Shown: positions 8,436-16,320, numbered from the stretch's first letter. The stretch is 64,000 nucleotides of DNA from JBBDIK01 sp964640385 (GCA_964640385.1 CAZXFL010000007.1:38576-102575); one strand, 5' to 3'. A program made the numbers and translations. Notes: generated from the letters alone by a model not told the origin.

Positions 8436-9475
8436 GCGAACGCGTCGGTCTGTACGTGTGTCGTGAAGCCGGCGCCTACGATCACGGTCCGCAGCACCCC
8501 CTCAGGCCGGAGCGGTTCCTCCTGACCTGGGATCTGATCGAAGCCCTTGGGCTGGACCGGCTCCCGAACGTCGAGGTCCTCGGGTGCCGAGCCGCGACCG
8601 ACGATGAACTGCGACTGGTCCACTCGCCGGAGTTCATCGCGGCTACGAAGGACGCGGGTCACGGTGCCCTGGGAAACTACGGCGCGTTCGGCTACGGGCC
8701 CGGCGACAACCCGATCTTCCCCAACATGCACGAGGCGGCGGTGCTCGGCGTTGGGGGAACGCTGGCGTGCGCCGACGCGGTGTGGTCGGGTGCGGCCGAG
8801 CATGCGTTCAACGCCACCGGCGGCCTGCACCACGCGATGCCTTCGCGCGCCTCAGGGTTCTGCGTCTACGATGATGTCGCCGTCGGCATCGCACGGCTAC
8901 TGGAGCTTGGTGCGGATCGGGTCGCGTACGTTGACGTCGACGTGCACCACGGCGACGGACCGGAAGCGATCTTCCGCGGCGACGACCGCGTCCTGACCGT
9001 GTCGATCCACGAGTTCGGTCCGTGGTTCTTCCCGGGGACCGGCGGCGAGAGCGTGGACACCTCGGTCAACGTGCCGCTTGAGGCCGGGACCGGAGACGGC
9101 GAGTGGCTCGAGGGGCTGCGCGCCGAGGGCCTTCCTGCCGTCCGGGCTTACGATCCGGACGTGCTGGTGACGCAACTGGGCTGCGATACCCACGCCTCGG
9201 ATCCCCTTGCAGCCTTCGGCCTCACCACCGCCGCGTACCGGGAGGCTGCGCGGGAGCTCCATGCCCTTGCGCACGAAGTCGCAGGTGGGCGCTGGGTGGC
9301 GACGGGAGGCGGCGGCTACCAGTGGGCCAGAGTCGTGCCGCGGGCATGGACCCTGTACTTCGCCGAGATGTGTGGGGAGGCGGTTCCCGATGCGCTCCCG
9401 GCCGTCTGGGTACAGCACGCGGAGGTCCTCGTCGGCGGCCAGGTTCCGGCCACTTTCAGTGACACGCCGGACTGA
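8432..9475 (+). CDS. Histone-deacetylase-fold amidohydrolase (AcuC / acetylpolyamine deacetylase type)
   Basis: A 347-residue zinc amidohydrolase of the arginase/deacetylase superfamily. The His-His dyad is H133-H134 in GGLHHAMPS. The zinc ligands are Asp170 and His172 in VDVDVHHGDG and Asp257 in CDTHASDPLAAF. The GGGGYQWARVVPRAW segment near residue 290 closes the active site. Bacterial members deacetylate acetylated polyamines, acetyl-lysine side chains or acetoin-utilisation enzymes. As last gene of an operon with two amine transaminases it may free the amine from an N-acetylated substrate; this role is inferred. Start by ATGA overlap. Confidence 0.85.
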   Translation: MSERVGLYVCREAGAYDHGPQHPLRPERFLLTWDLIEALGLDRLPNVEVLGCRAATDDELRLVHSPEFIAATKDAGHGALGNYGAFGYGPGDNPIFPNMHEAAVLGVGGTLACADAVWSGAAEHAFNATGGLHHAMPSRASGFCVYDDVAVGIARLLELGADRVAYVDVDVHHGDGPEAIFRGDDRVLTVSIHEFGPWFFPGTGGESVDTSVNVPLEAGTGDGEWLEGLRAEGLPAVRAYDPDVLVTQLGCDTHASDPLAAFGLTTAAYREAARELHALAHEVAGGRWVATGGGGYQWARVVPRAWTLYFAEMCGEAVPDALPAVWVQHAEVLVGGQVPATFSDTPD

Positions 9476-9559
9476 GGGCTGAGTGTGCCTCGTTTGAGCT
9501 ATCCGCCGGGACGTGCGAAGGTGGGACCTACCTGCTCTCGCAGGAAGGGTGGTGTGTGC

Positions 9560-9883
9560 GTGAAGAAGACCTCCATCGTCATCGGACTGGTCATGTGCCT
9601 GGTGTTCATGCTAGCCGGGGACGCGGTTGCCCGGCAGACTATCCGAGCCAGGAACTCCAACACGTTCAGTCCATCGTCGGTGAACGTCAATCGTGGCGAG
9701 CGCGTCGTGTGGAGCAATGTCAGCAGCCGGCGGCACACGGTGACAGCAACTAGCAACAACTGGAACAAGAACAGCAGCATCCAGCCCGGTGGTGCGACCG
9801 GCTTCACGTTCAACTCGAACGGAACCTACCGGTACCGGTGCAACATCCATGCGGGGATGACCGGCCGGATCACGGTCGGCTAG
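9560..9883 (+). CDS. Secreted type I copper protein (cupredoxin)
   Basis: A 107-residue single-domain cupredoxin of the plastocyanin/amicyanin/halocyanin type. Residues 1-25 form a signal peptide (basic VKKTS, hydrophobic core, AVA cleavage site). The copper ligands are His59, Cys94, His97 and Met100 in RRHTV and YRCNIHAGM. It should act outside the membrane as an electron carrier or copper-binding protein. The GTG at 9560 is chosen because it starts the signal peptide and AGGAAGG lies about 11 nt upstream; GTG 9554 is possible. It stands alone between the catabolic operon and the convergent hisD. Confidence 0.85.
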   Translation: MKKTSIVIGLVMCLVFMLAGDAVARQTIRARNSNTFSPSSVNVNRGERVVWSNVSSRRHTVTATSNNWNKNSSIQPGGATGFTFNSNGTYRYRCNIHAGMTGRITVG

Positions 9884-9900
9884 GGAACCCGGACCGCCCG

Positions 9901-11169
9901 CTACTGTCGCCGGATCCTCGACGCGCGCGCGTGCGCCGGAAGGCCTTCAGCCTCGGCGATCGCTTCGATGTCGGGTCCCAGTTCGGCTACTCCGTCGGCC
10001 GTGGTCTCGGTGAAGCTGGAGACCGTGACGAAGTCCGCGGTGCGCAGGCCCGAGGCGAACCGCGCGTTCCCCATCGTCGGAAGTACGTGGTTCGAGCCGA
10101 CGCCGTAGTCGCCGAACGAGACCGGTGTGGACGGCCCGAGGAACGCCGCTCCATACGCGCGGACGCCTGAGAGCGTCGTTGGCGGGTCGGCCGTCACGAT
10201 CTGCAGGTGCTCCGGTGCGATGCCGTCGGCGACGCGCGCCGCCTCCGCCTCATCGCGGGCGATGACGATCGACCCGAACCCGATCGCCTCCTCGACGATC
10301 TCGCGACGGGGCGAGGCTTCGATCTCGGCCGCCAGCCGGTCGGCGACCGCCGACGCCAGGGCCTCGTCGGTGGTGACCAGTACGGCGCGGGCCATCGGGT
10401 CGTGCTCGGCCTGTGCGACGAGGTCGATCGCGAGCACGGCCGGATCGGCGTTCGCGTCGGCGATGATGACCAGTTCGCTGGGCCCCGCGAGCGAGTCGAT
10501 CCCGACCGTGCCGATCAGCAGGGCTTTCGCCGCCGTGACCCACACGTTCCCAGGGCCGACGACCTTGTCGACGCGGGGAACGCTTTCCGTTCCGTATGCG
10601 AGCGCGGCGATCGCCTGTGCCCCGCCGACCCGGTAGACAGCGTCGACCTCGGCGATGCGTGCCGCGTAGCGGACGGCGGGGGGCACGGAGCCGTTCTCGT
10701 CACAGGGGGTCGTCACGACCACGCGCTCGACGCCGGCCACCCGGGCCGGGATCGCGGTCATCAGGACGGTGGATGGGTAGGACGCGCGCCCACCCGGCAC
10801 GTAACAACCCGCGGCCGAGAGTGGTTTGATCACCTCGCCGTAGCGGGTGCCGTCGCGCTCGGCTTCCCAGGCGATGGGAAGCTGGCGCGCGTGGAAGTCG
10901 CGAAGTCGGTCGGCCATCCGGTCGAGGGCTTCGCGTAGCTCCGGGTCGAGCTCGGCTGCAGCCTCGTCTAGTTCGGCTTCGTCCAGCGCGATGCGTCCGG
11001 TGGTGTCGGCCCCGTCGAACTTACGGGTGAGGGCGACGAGGGCCGCGTCTCCCTCGCCGCGGACTCGTTCGATGATGGTGCGCGTGCCGGCAAGGACGCT
11101 CTCGTCGAGCGCGACCGGCGACGAACCCGGCGGCGCCTCACCTGCTCTGAGGTCGATGATCTTGATCAT
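9901..11169 (-). CDS. hisD: Histidinol dehydrogenase
   Basis: HisD, 422 residues, catalyses the last two steps of histidine synthesis (L-histidinol to L-histidine with two NAD+). Signature stretches are YVPGGRASYPSTVLMTAIPA, the GPGNVWVTAAK loop, IDSLAGPSE, the zinc/catalytic AQAEHDP and the SFGDYGVGSNHVLPT segment. The C-terminal LPAHARA supplies the conserved late His. The ATG at 11169 is supported by TATCGT nine nt upstream, the leaderless pattern common in this window. No other his genes are adjacent. Confidence 0.95.
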   Translation of the reverse strand: MIKIIDLRAGEAPPGSSPVALDESVLAGTRTIIERVRGEGDAALVALTRKFDGADTTGRIALDEAELDEAAAELDPELREALDRMADRLRDFHARQLPIAWEAERDGTRYGEVIKPLSAAGCYVPGGRASYPSTVLMTAIPARVAGVERVVVTTPCDENGSVPPAVRYAARIAEVDAVYRVGGAQAIAALAYGTESVPRVDKVVGPGNVWVTAAKALLIGTVGIDSLAGPSELVIIADANADPAVLAIDLVAQAEHDPMARAVLVTTDEALASAVADRLAAEIEASPRREIVEEAIGFGSIVIARDEAEAARVADGIAPEHLQIVTADPPTTLSGVRAYGAAFLGPSTPVSFGDYGVGSNHVLPTMGNARFASGLRTADFVTVSSFTETTADGVAELGPDIEAIAEAEGLPAHARASRIRRQ

Positions 11170-11178
11170 GACCCCGGC

Positions 11179-11184
11179 ACGATA
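11179..11184 (-). promoter_or_regulatory. -10 box of hisD, leaderless arrangement
   Basis: TATCGT reads toward hisD with 9 nt to its ATG, so transcription would begin at or next to the start codon. Confidence 0.45.
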
Positions 11185-11192
11185 GCCGACTG

Positions 11193-11984
11193 CTAGACGG
11201 GCCGGGTGGGCGACGGGCGCGAGCGGCCCTTGATGAGCCTTCGCATACCCCACCAGTAGAGCGGCCCGGTTAGACGGAACACCTCCAGCGCGCCCGCCCA
11301 CCTCGGGACGGTCACCTGGGGTCCCGCCCCTCGCTCCACTGCGCGGACGAGCGCGCGTGCAACCGTTTCGGGGCGCATGACGAGCTGCTTCGGCAGGTCC
11401 CCCTGGGGGAATCCTTCGGTCGCAGCGAACCCGGGGTTGACCGAGGTCACGAGGATGCCGCGAGCCACCAGTTCGTGCGACAGGGACTCGGAGAACGCGC
11501 TGACCGCGTGCTTGGTAGCGGAGTAGAGCGCGGCGGTCGGAGTGGCGTGGCGACCGGCGATCGAGGCGATGTTCAGGATGTGGCCGTGGCCGCGTTCCAG
11601 CATCATCGGTAGGAAAACCCGGCATCCGTGCATGACGCCCAGGACGTTCACTCGGACCAAGCGATCGATCTCCTCCGCCGTCCGGTCGATGAACAGGCCG
11701 CCGCCAGGGAGTCCGGCGTTGTTCACGAGGATGTCGCACCGCCCGAACGCTCCGTCGACCTTGGCGCCGAGGGCCTCGATCTGCTCGGGCGCTGCCACGT
11801 CGCACCGGACGGCCATGGCGCGACCGCCCCGGCGTTCGATGTGCCCGACCAGCTCCTCCAGCCGGTCCATGCGCCGAGCAGCGGCAACGACGGTGGCGCC
11901 TCGGCCTGCGAGCGCGAGCGATGAATACCAGCCGAGCCCCGACGAGGCTCCGGTCACGACGGCGATGGTTCCGGCGATGTCCAC
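11193..11984 (-). CDS. Short-chain dehydrogenase/reductase
   Basis: A classical SDR, about 263 residues, NAD(P)H-dependent oxidoreductase of unknown substrate. The cofactor motif TGASSGLG and the NNAG motif are present, and the catalytic Ser, Tyr and Lys appear in NIASIAG and ALYSATKHA. The C-terminal segment (LEVFRLTGPLYWWGMRRLIK) looks membrane-associated, as in the SDRs often annotated as DltE-like or acyl-chain reductases. GTG 11984 is preferred because TAGGCT ends 9 nt upstream; GTG 11993 would touch that box. It shares no operon signal with hisD beyond a 23-nt gap. Confidence 0.85.
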   Translation of the reverse strand: MDIAGTIAVVTGASSGLGWYSSLALAGRGATVVAAARRMDRLEELVGHIERRGGRAMAVRCDVAAPEQIEALGAKVDGAFGRCDILVNNAGLPGGGLFIDRTAEEIDRLVRVNVLGVMHGCRVFLPMMLERGHGHILNIASIAGRHATPTAALYSATKHAVSAFSESLSHELVARGILVTSVNPGFAATEGFPQGDLPKQLVMRPETVARALVRAVERGAGPQVTVPRWAGALEVFRLTGPLYWWGMRRLIKGRSRPSPTRPV

Positions 11985-11993
11985 GGTTCGCAC

Positions 11994-11999
11994 AGCCTA
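11994..11999 (-). promoter_or_regulatory. -10 box of the SDR gene, leaderless arrangement
   Basis: TAGGCT reads toward the SDR gene, 9 nt before the GTG at 11984. It argues against the upstream GTG at 11993. Confidence 0.45.
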
Positions 12000-12039
12000 C
12001 CGGCCGGGTGCCGCCCGAACGGCTCTCTGCCGTCCGGCG

Positions 12040-12045
12040 TACAAT
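12040..12045 (+). promoter_or_regulatory. Candidate -10 box before the Clp1-like gene
   Basis: TACAAT about 165 nt upstream of the Clp1-like start. The leader between them contains a possible 21-codon peptide at 12096-12161 (starts MTVCETD, no family), which I do not claim as a gene. No clear -35 box. Confidence 0.3.
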
Positions 12046-12209
12046 CACGCTCCGAGAGTCAACCGACAGGGAACCGACGATATGAGGCTTCGTTCATGAC
12101 CGTGTGTGAGACAGATCCGACCAGCAGGAGGACCCAGAACGCGCCGGCGACCGCCGGGTAACCCACGCGCGAGCTGAACGACGTCTCGGGGCCCAGGCCC
12201 GGAGGCGAC

Positions 12210-13100
12210 ATGGACGACCACGACGCGCTCGTCGAACGGGCGGCTGCATCAGCGAACATCGTTGCGCTCGTCGGTGGCCTGGACGCAGGCAAGACCACGA
12301 TCGCGAAGAACATCCTGCGGGTGGCGGCCGAGGCCGGCCGCATCGGAGCCCTCGTCGATGCGGACGTCGCGCAACCCGCCAGCGGCCCGCCGGCGACGGT
12401 GGGGCTGAAGCTCGTTCGCTCGCAGGCGGACATCGAGCCGGGCGCGCTCTCCCGCCCGGACTCGCTGCACTTCGTCGGGTCGTCCTCGCCGCAGGGACAC
12501 CTGCTGCAGGTCGTCGCCGGGACCGGCCGCTTGGTCGCCCGCGCGAAGGCGGCCGGCGCCGACATCGTCGTCGTCGATACCAGCGGCCTCGTCTCCGGCC
12601 TGGAGGGTCAGTCGCTCAAGTACCACAAGTTCGAGTTGATCCAGCCAGATCTGGTGGTGGGCTTGCAGCGCGGCGGCGAGTTGGAACCGCTCCTGGGTAT
12701 CGTGCAGCGGTTCTTCGACGCCGAGGTCGTCTCGCTTCCCGTCCATCCCTCCGTCGTGCCGACCACGCCCGACCAGCGCGCGGCCGACCGGGTCACGGCG
12801 TTCAAGGTGTACTTCTCGGGGGCCTTGCAGCGCTGGCGCGTCAAGCCGACCGTGTTCATGCCGGCGCTGCCGCCGCTGTTCGATCTGGCGCAGCTCGACC
12901 GACTGCTGGTGGGGCTCTCGGACGGCGCGGGCGCCTACCTCGGTCTCGGGTATCTTGAGTACGCCGCGGACGAGGGGGTCATGCGCCTGGTCTCGCCTGT
13001 GGCAGAGGCTCCCCGGGCCCTTAGACTAGGATCCGTTCGCCTGGATGAGGGGTTCGACACCAGGCGGGTCGACCTGAACGGTTTGTTCGGAACCACTTGA
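12210..13100 (+). CDS. Clp1/Grc3-like P-loop polynucleotide kinase
   Basis: A 296-residue P-loop protein of the Clp1/NOL9/Grc3 polynucleotide 5'-hydroxyl kinase type. The Walker A is VGGLDAGKTT (21-30). It is followed by the family's second signature, ALVDADVAQPASGPPATVGL, which matches the DxDxGQ-x-x-x-PP pattern of Clp1 proteins, and by a Walker B VVVDTSGLV near residue 123. Family members phosphorylate 5'-OH ends of RNA or DNA in RNA processing and repair. GGAGG ends 4 nt before the ATG. The bS22 gene follows by 19 nt, which hints at an RNA or ribosome role. Kinase activity is inferred. Confidence 0.7.
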   Translation: MDDHDALVERAAASANIVALVGGLDAGKTTIAKNILRVAAEAGRIGALVDADVAQPASGPPATVGLKLVRSQADIEPGALSRPDSLHFVGSSSPQGHLLQVVAGTGRLVARAKAAGADIVVVDTSGLVSGLEGQSLKYHKFELIQPDLVVGLQRGGELEPLLGIVQRFFDAEVVSLPVHPSVVPTTPDQRAADRVTAFKVYFSGALQRWRVKPTVFMPALPPLFDLAQLDRLLVGLSDGAGAYLGLGYLEYAADEGVMRLVSPVAEAPRALRLGSVRLDEGFDTRRVDLNGLFGTT

Positions 13101-13119
13101 TCGAAGAGGAAGGAAGCGC

Positions 13120-13221
13120 GTGCCGTCGCTCGTCAAGAAGCGCCGAAAGAAGATGCGCAAGAAGAAGCACAAGAAGCTTCTGAAGAAGACGCGTTGGGCG
13201 CGCCGGCAGCAGGGCCGCTAG
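13120..13221 (+). CDS. Small basic ribosomal protein bS22 (AURKAIP1/COX24 family)
   Basis: A 33-residue, extremely basic peptide (start VPSLVKKRRKKMRKKKHKKL, then LKKTRWARRQQGR). This pattern is that of the actinobacterial bS22 protein, bound near the decoding centre of the small subunit in mycobacteria, which carries an AURKAIP1/COX24 domain. GGAAGGAAG sits directly before the GTG start. It follows the Clp1-like gene by 19 nt and is probably cotranscribed. Its size makes it easy to miss in automatic annotation. Identification rests on the sequence pattern. Confidence 0.85.
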   Translation: MPSLVKKRRKKMRKKKHKKLLKKTRWARRQQGR

Positions 13222-13239
13222 GCGCGCGTGCCGCCGCGG

Positions 13240-13779
13240 TCACGCAGGCCAGTTGCCCGCGGTCGCCGATGACGCGGCGCGCCCCGTGCACGGAGAACCC
13301 GCTCCGTACGAAACCTGTGGCTCGTCTCCGGCGGCCTCGACCTCGGCCTTGATCCAGAAACAGTTCCCCGATCCCGAGAGCGCCGCGGCGGACCACTCGG
13401 TCGTCGCCGCGTAGGCGCTGATGTCCTGCGGATCTTCCGAGTCCCGGATCGACTGCTGATAGGTGAACCTGGGAAACTCCTGCGCCATGGTGATGCTGTC
13501 GGCCGCAGAGAAGTCGCCCCCGTCCTCGTAGATCTTGGCTGCTGCCCCGAGCGCCTCCTCGAGGTTGTCCTTGGTCTGGCGATCCTGTTCGGCGTCGCTG
13601 GGCTCGGGAGCCGCGGTCTCGGTCACGCTGACGGCCGGCCGGGGTGAATGGGTCGGCGTCGCCGTTGCGGCATCCACGGCCGCAGGGCTGCGCGACAGGT
13701 AGATCGCGATGGCGATGAACAGGCCGGCGATCACGATGCCGCCGGCGATGATGAGCGGCCCCCGGTCCTGCGGGTTCAT
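13240..13779 (-). CDS. Membrane-anchored pilin-like protein
   Basis: A 179-residue protein with one N-terminal membrane helix (about 9-28), a Pro/Thr/Ser-rich linker (30-65) and a C-terminal domain. That domain has TTEWSAAALSGSGNCFWIK followed by SYGAGSPCTG and a final Trp, the pattern of the globular domain of many actinobacterial type IV pilins (two Cys, CFWIK strand, YGxGxxC). A prepilin G-F-x-L-x-E cleavage motif is not seen, so it may be a pilin-domain protein fixed in the membrane rather than a polymer-forming pilin. It is last in a three-gene minus-strand run. Confidence 0.6.
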   Translation of the reverse strand: MNPQDRGPLIIAGGIVIAGLFIAIAIYLSRSPAAVDAATATPTHSPRPAVSVTETAAPEPSDAEQDRQTKDNLEEALGAAAKIYEDGGDFSAADSITMAQEFPRFTYQQSIRDSEDPQDISAYAATTEWSAAALSGSGNCFWIKAEVEAAGDEPQVSYGAGSPCTGRAASSATAGNWPA

Positions 13780-13807
13780 GACGTGGCCTTCGGCGGGATC
13801 GGCTGGA

Positions 13808-13972
13808 TCATTCGCAGGCCAGGGTCGTGCCCGGCGAGGGGACGGCGGTCGGGTTGGCTATCGGCCCGGGACAGGTCGGGTGTCCGGCCGAGCCCAGGGA
13901 GAGCTGCACGAGCGCGACGATCGCGATGGCCGCGAGCAAGACGATGAGCATGATCAGGGTGCCTCGACGCAC
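13808..13972 (-). CDS. Small single-span membrane protein, unknown function
   Basis: A 54-residue frame starting with a GTG: VRRGTLIMLIVLL then a long hydrophobic helix to about residue 26, followed by an external tail with two Cys (PTCPG near residue 34 and the C-terminal LACE). The arrangement is N-in, C-out. It lies 23 nt after the TIM-barrel gene and 28 nt before the pilin-like gene, on the same strand. The basic start and Pro-rich tail resemble its pilin-like neighbour. No family is recognised; a weak ribosome binding site leaves some doubt. Confidence 0.5.
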   Translation of the reverse strand: MRRGTLIMLIVLLAAIAIVALVQLSLGSAGHPTCPGPIANPTAVPSPGTTLACE

Positions 13973-13995
13973 GGCGGGAGGCTACCAAACGCTCT

Positions 13996-14778
13996 TCAGA
14001 CCAGCGCCGGGAGGCGGCGTTCGCAGGAGCGGCGGTTGGCGACGAGGACCTCGTGGAGAGCGGAGGGATCGGCGAGCCAGCGGCGAAGGTCGAGTTCCAG
14101 GGAGATGCTGCCGGTGAAGCGCTGATCGGCGAGCGCCTCGAGGAACTCCGGGATCGGCAGGACGCCTTCGTCGACCGGCAGGTGCGAGTCCCAGCCACGG
14201 CCACGGTTGTTGGACAGGTGGATGTGGCGAAGGCGTTCGCTGTGGTGGGTGGCGACGTCGATCAGATCGAGTCCGGATACGGCCGCGTGGCTCGTGTCGA
14301 GCGTGAGGTCCGGGTAGCGGGCCAGTTCGTCCATGCGGTGATGACCGTGGAACGCGAACCCCAGCGGGAACATGTTCTCCACGGCGACGGTGACATCGCG
14401 GTCGCGGGTGACGCGGGGGAGTTCGTCGTCGATCCAGCGGCGGTAGTGGCCCTGCCAGCGGTACGGGGGATGGGCGACGACGATCGGAGCGCCGACGGCC
14501 TCGGCCAGTTCGACCGACCGCTCCACCTTGCCGATGGGATCGGTGCCGAAGACGCGGCGCGTGAAGACGAGGAACGGCGCGTGGACGGCGGCGATGCGCA
14601 GGTCGTAGGCGGTGGCAAGGTCGCGGAGCCGCTCGGCGTCCTGCGTGTCGGGATCCTTGGTGACCATGACCTCGATGCCTTCGAAGCCGGCGCGGGCCGC
14701 GGCCTCCATGGCCTCGCGGACGGGCCGGCGGAAGAAAGGGGCCGTGGAGAACAGGAGGGTCGGGGCGGGAAAGTCCAT
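13996..14778 (-). CDS. Xylose-isomerase-like TIM-barrel protein
   Basis: A 260-residue sugar phosphate isomerase/epimerase-family (AP endonuclease 2 fold) protein. Visible metal-site elements are IAAVHAPF, IVVAHPPY, VTVAVENMFP (Glu), LTLDTSHAAVSGLD (Asp-His), IRHIHLSN-type strand RHIHLSNN, and SLELDLRR near the end. The family includes isomerases, epimerases and dehydratases acting on sugars or inositols with divalent metal; the substrate here is not evident. TAGCAT lies 13 nt upstream of the ATG. It shares its upstream region with the divergent membrane protein gene. Confidence 0.8.
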   Translation of the reverse strand: MDFPAPTLLFSTAPFFRRPVREAMEAAARAGFEGIEVMVTKDPDTQDAERLRDLATAYDLRIAAVHAPFLVFTRRVFGTDPIGKVERSVELAEAVGAPIVVAHPPYRWQGHYRRWIDDELPRVTRDRDVTVAVENMFPLGFAFHGHHRMDELARYPDLTLDTSHAAVSGLDLIDVATHHSERLRHIHLSNNRGRGWDSHLPVDEGVLPIPEFLEALADQRFTGSISLELDLRRWLADPSALHEVLVANRRSCERRLPALV

Positions 14779-14806
14779 AGCTGCGAGGGGGATGCTACAC
14801 CCCAGC

Positions 14807-14861
14807 TATGCTCCGGGCGATGAACGGCACGGAATCTCAACGTCGCGGGGCGAAGGCGTGA
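14807..14861 (+). promoter_or_regulatory. -10 box and short coupled leader peptide before a membrane protein
   Basis: TATGCT at 14807-14812 is followed after 7 nt by an ATG (14820) opening a 13-codon frame (MNGTESQRRGAKA). Its TGA stop overlaps the GTG start of the next gene as GTGA. A leaderless transcript would thus translate a short peptide and then reinitiate into the membrane protein. The signals are seen; the mechanism is inferred. Confidence 0.4.
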
Positions 14862-15592
14862 TCGGGATCTTCCCGCTCGCAGCCGCCGTCGTAGCCGGGG
14901 TGTTCTGTGCGGCGCTGATCAGGCAGTACGCGGCGCGCCGGCGCGCCCATCAGCTGCTGTGGGCCATCGCGATGGCGATGTACGCGGTGGCCTCGTCGGC
15001 GCTTTTCGCGGGAGCGGTGTTCGGGTGGACCGTCTGGTGGTTCGCTGCGTACTGGCTCTTCGGCGCCGTTCTGACGGTGCCCTTCCTCGCAGGGGGAGAA
15101 CTGCTTCTCCTGTTTCGCGGCTGGCCGGCGGTCGTCATGAGCACGTTGTTCCTCGGGTTCCTCAGTGCGATCGGGCTCGTGGTCATCTTCGGATGGATGG
15201 CATGGTTCACCTCGCAGTTCGGTGGTCCTGGCTTTCCCCGGCATATCAACGTCGATCTTCCTCCTGGAGCCGTTGTCTTCTTCTCACGCGAGTCCGTGCT
15301 CGTGTTGGCGCGCGTCTCCTCGTACTCCGCGTACGCGTTCTTGCTGTTCGGCACGCTGTGGTCGGCGTGGAAGATGCGTGGGGCACCGGAGTTACGCGAC
15401 CGCTTCTGGGGAACGCTGTTGATCGCCCTCGGCGCTACCATCGTCGCCGGCGGGTCGGCGTTCGCCGCCGCGGGCATCCTCATCGGGTTCTCGCTGACCC
15501 TGCTTGCGGGGATCACCGGGATGTTCCTTGGGTTCTTGAAGGCGTCGGGGCCCATTCCGGCAGCGGCGGCGCACGCGGAACAGACTGCCTAG
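14858..15592 (+). CDS. Polytopic membrane protein, unknown function
   Basis: A 244-residue protein with about seven hydrophobic helices and short loops (examples: IGIFPLAAAVVAGVFCAAL at the start, VVMSTLFLGFLSAIGLVVIF mid-protein, GILIGFSLTLLAGITGMFLG near the end). Such seven-helix proteins without a known family are common in Actinobacteria. Start GTG 14858 is taken because the membrane topology begins there and it overlaps a short upstream frame. It converges with the anti-sigma gene (4-nt overlap of the ends). No catalytic motif is seen. Confidence 0.6.
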   Translation: MIGIFPLAAAVVAGVFCAALIRQYAARRRAHQLLWAIAMAMYAVASSALFAGAVFGWTVWWFAAYWLFGAVLTVPFLAGGELLLLFRGWPAVVMSTLFLGFLSAIGLVVIFGWMAWFTSQFGGPGFPRHINVDLPPGAVVFFSRESVLVLARVSSYSAYAFLLFGTLWSAWKMRGAPELRDRFWGTLLIALGATIVAGGSAFAAAGILIGFSLTLLAGITGMFLGFLKASGPIPAAAAHAEQTA

Positions 15593-16320
15593 CTTGCGTA
15601 GACGTTCCCGCTCCAGCGGACGGTGCCGCCGGGTACGAAGGTCGACGAAGCGCCCCCGGGCTCCTCGGTGATAACGACCTCGTCGTAGGTCGACAGATCG
15701 ATGTTCGACTCGATCATCACGACGCCTTCGGAGGGCTCGAAGTCCGCCAGGTACGTGGACTCACCCGCGTCGATCAGCCAGACGCGATACACGTGGCCCT
15801 CGGCCGGATCCGGAACATTCACCCCGACGAATCGCGTGGCCGGGTAGCCCGGGAGGTAGGAGATCAGCATGGTCGGTTCGTGCTGGGGGTTCTCGAGCGA
15901 GACCATCCGCCGGCCGTCGTCGCCGGTCATGTCGGCGAGCATGCTGGCGAGCTGCTGCTTGTCGCCGGACTCGTCGGAGATGCGGCCGTTCAGCAGTACG
16001 TTCCAGCCGGCGAGCGCGAAGATCGCGACGATGGACGCGGCGACGGCCAGGAGCGCGAGCTTGCGCCCGCGGCCGACCGGCTTCTCTCCCATCGAGCGGC
16101 GGATCTGCGGCCAAAGAAGGTCGGAGGGATCGATGGGGTCGGCCGCCAACGCCAGGTCACCGGTGAGCGCTTGGAAGTCGGCGAGCGTTTCCTTGCACAC
16201 GGCGCAGTCTGGGACGTGCTCGGTGAGGAGGCGGTCGGCCTCGCGCGCGTCGTCGCCCTCGAGGCCCTGCAGGACGTAGCCCGCGAGCAACTCCTCGATG
16301 CGATCGTGGTCTTGGATCAT
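15589..16320 (-). CDS. Anti-sigma factor, RskA type
   Basis: A 243-residue membrane anti-sigma factor expected to hold the adjacent ECF sigma factor inactive. The N-terminal cytoplasmic part has a zinc-type HxxxCxxC motif (His35, Cys39, Cys42), then one membrane helix near 86-109, then an extracytoplasmic RskA domain with the typical VYRVWLIDAGE strand and a closing VPGGTVRWSGNVY. Release normally needs proteolysis or redox change at the zinc site. Its ATG overlaps the sigma gene stop (ATGA), so the pair is cotranslated. Confidence 0.88.
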   Translation of the reverse strand: MIQDHDRIEELLAGYVLQGLEGDDAREADRLLTEHVPDCAVCKETLADFQALTGDLALAADPIDPSDLLWPQIRRSMGEKPVGRGRKLALLAVAASIVAIFALAGWNVLLNGRISDESGDKQQLASMLADMTGDDGRRMVSLENPQHEPTMLISYLPGYPATRFVGVNVPDPAEGHVYRVWLIDAGESTYLADFEPSEGVVMIESNIDLSTYDEVVITEEPGGASSTFVPGGTVRWSGNVYAS

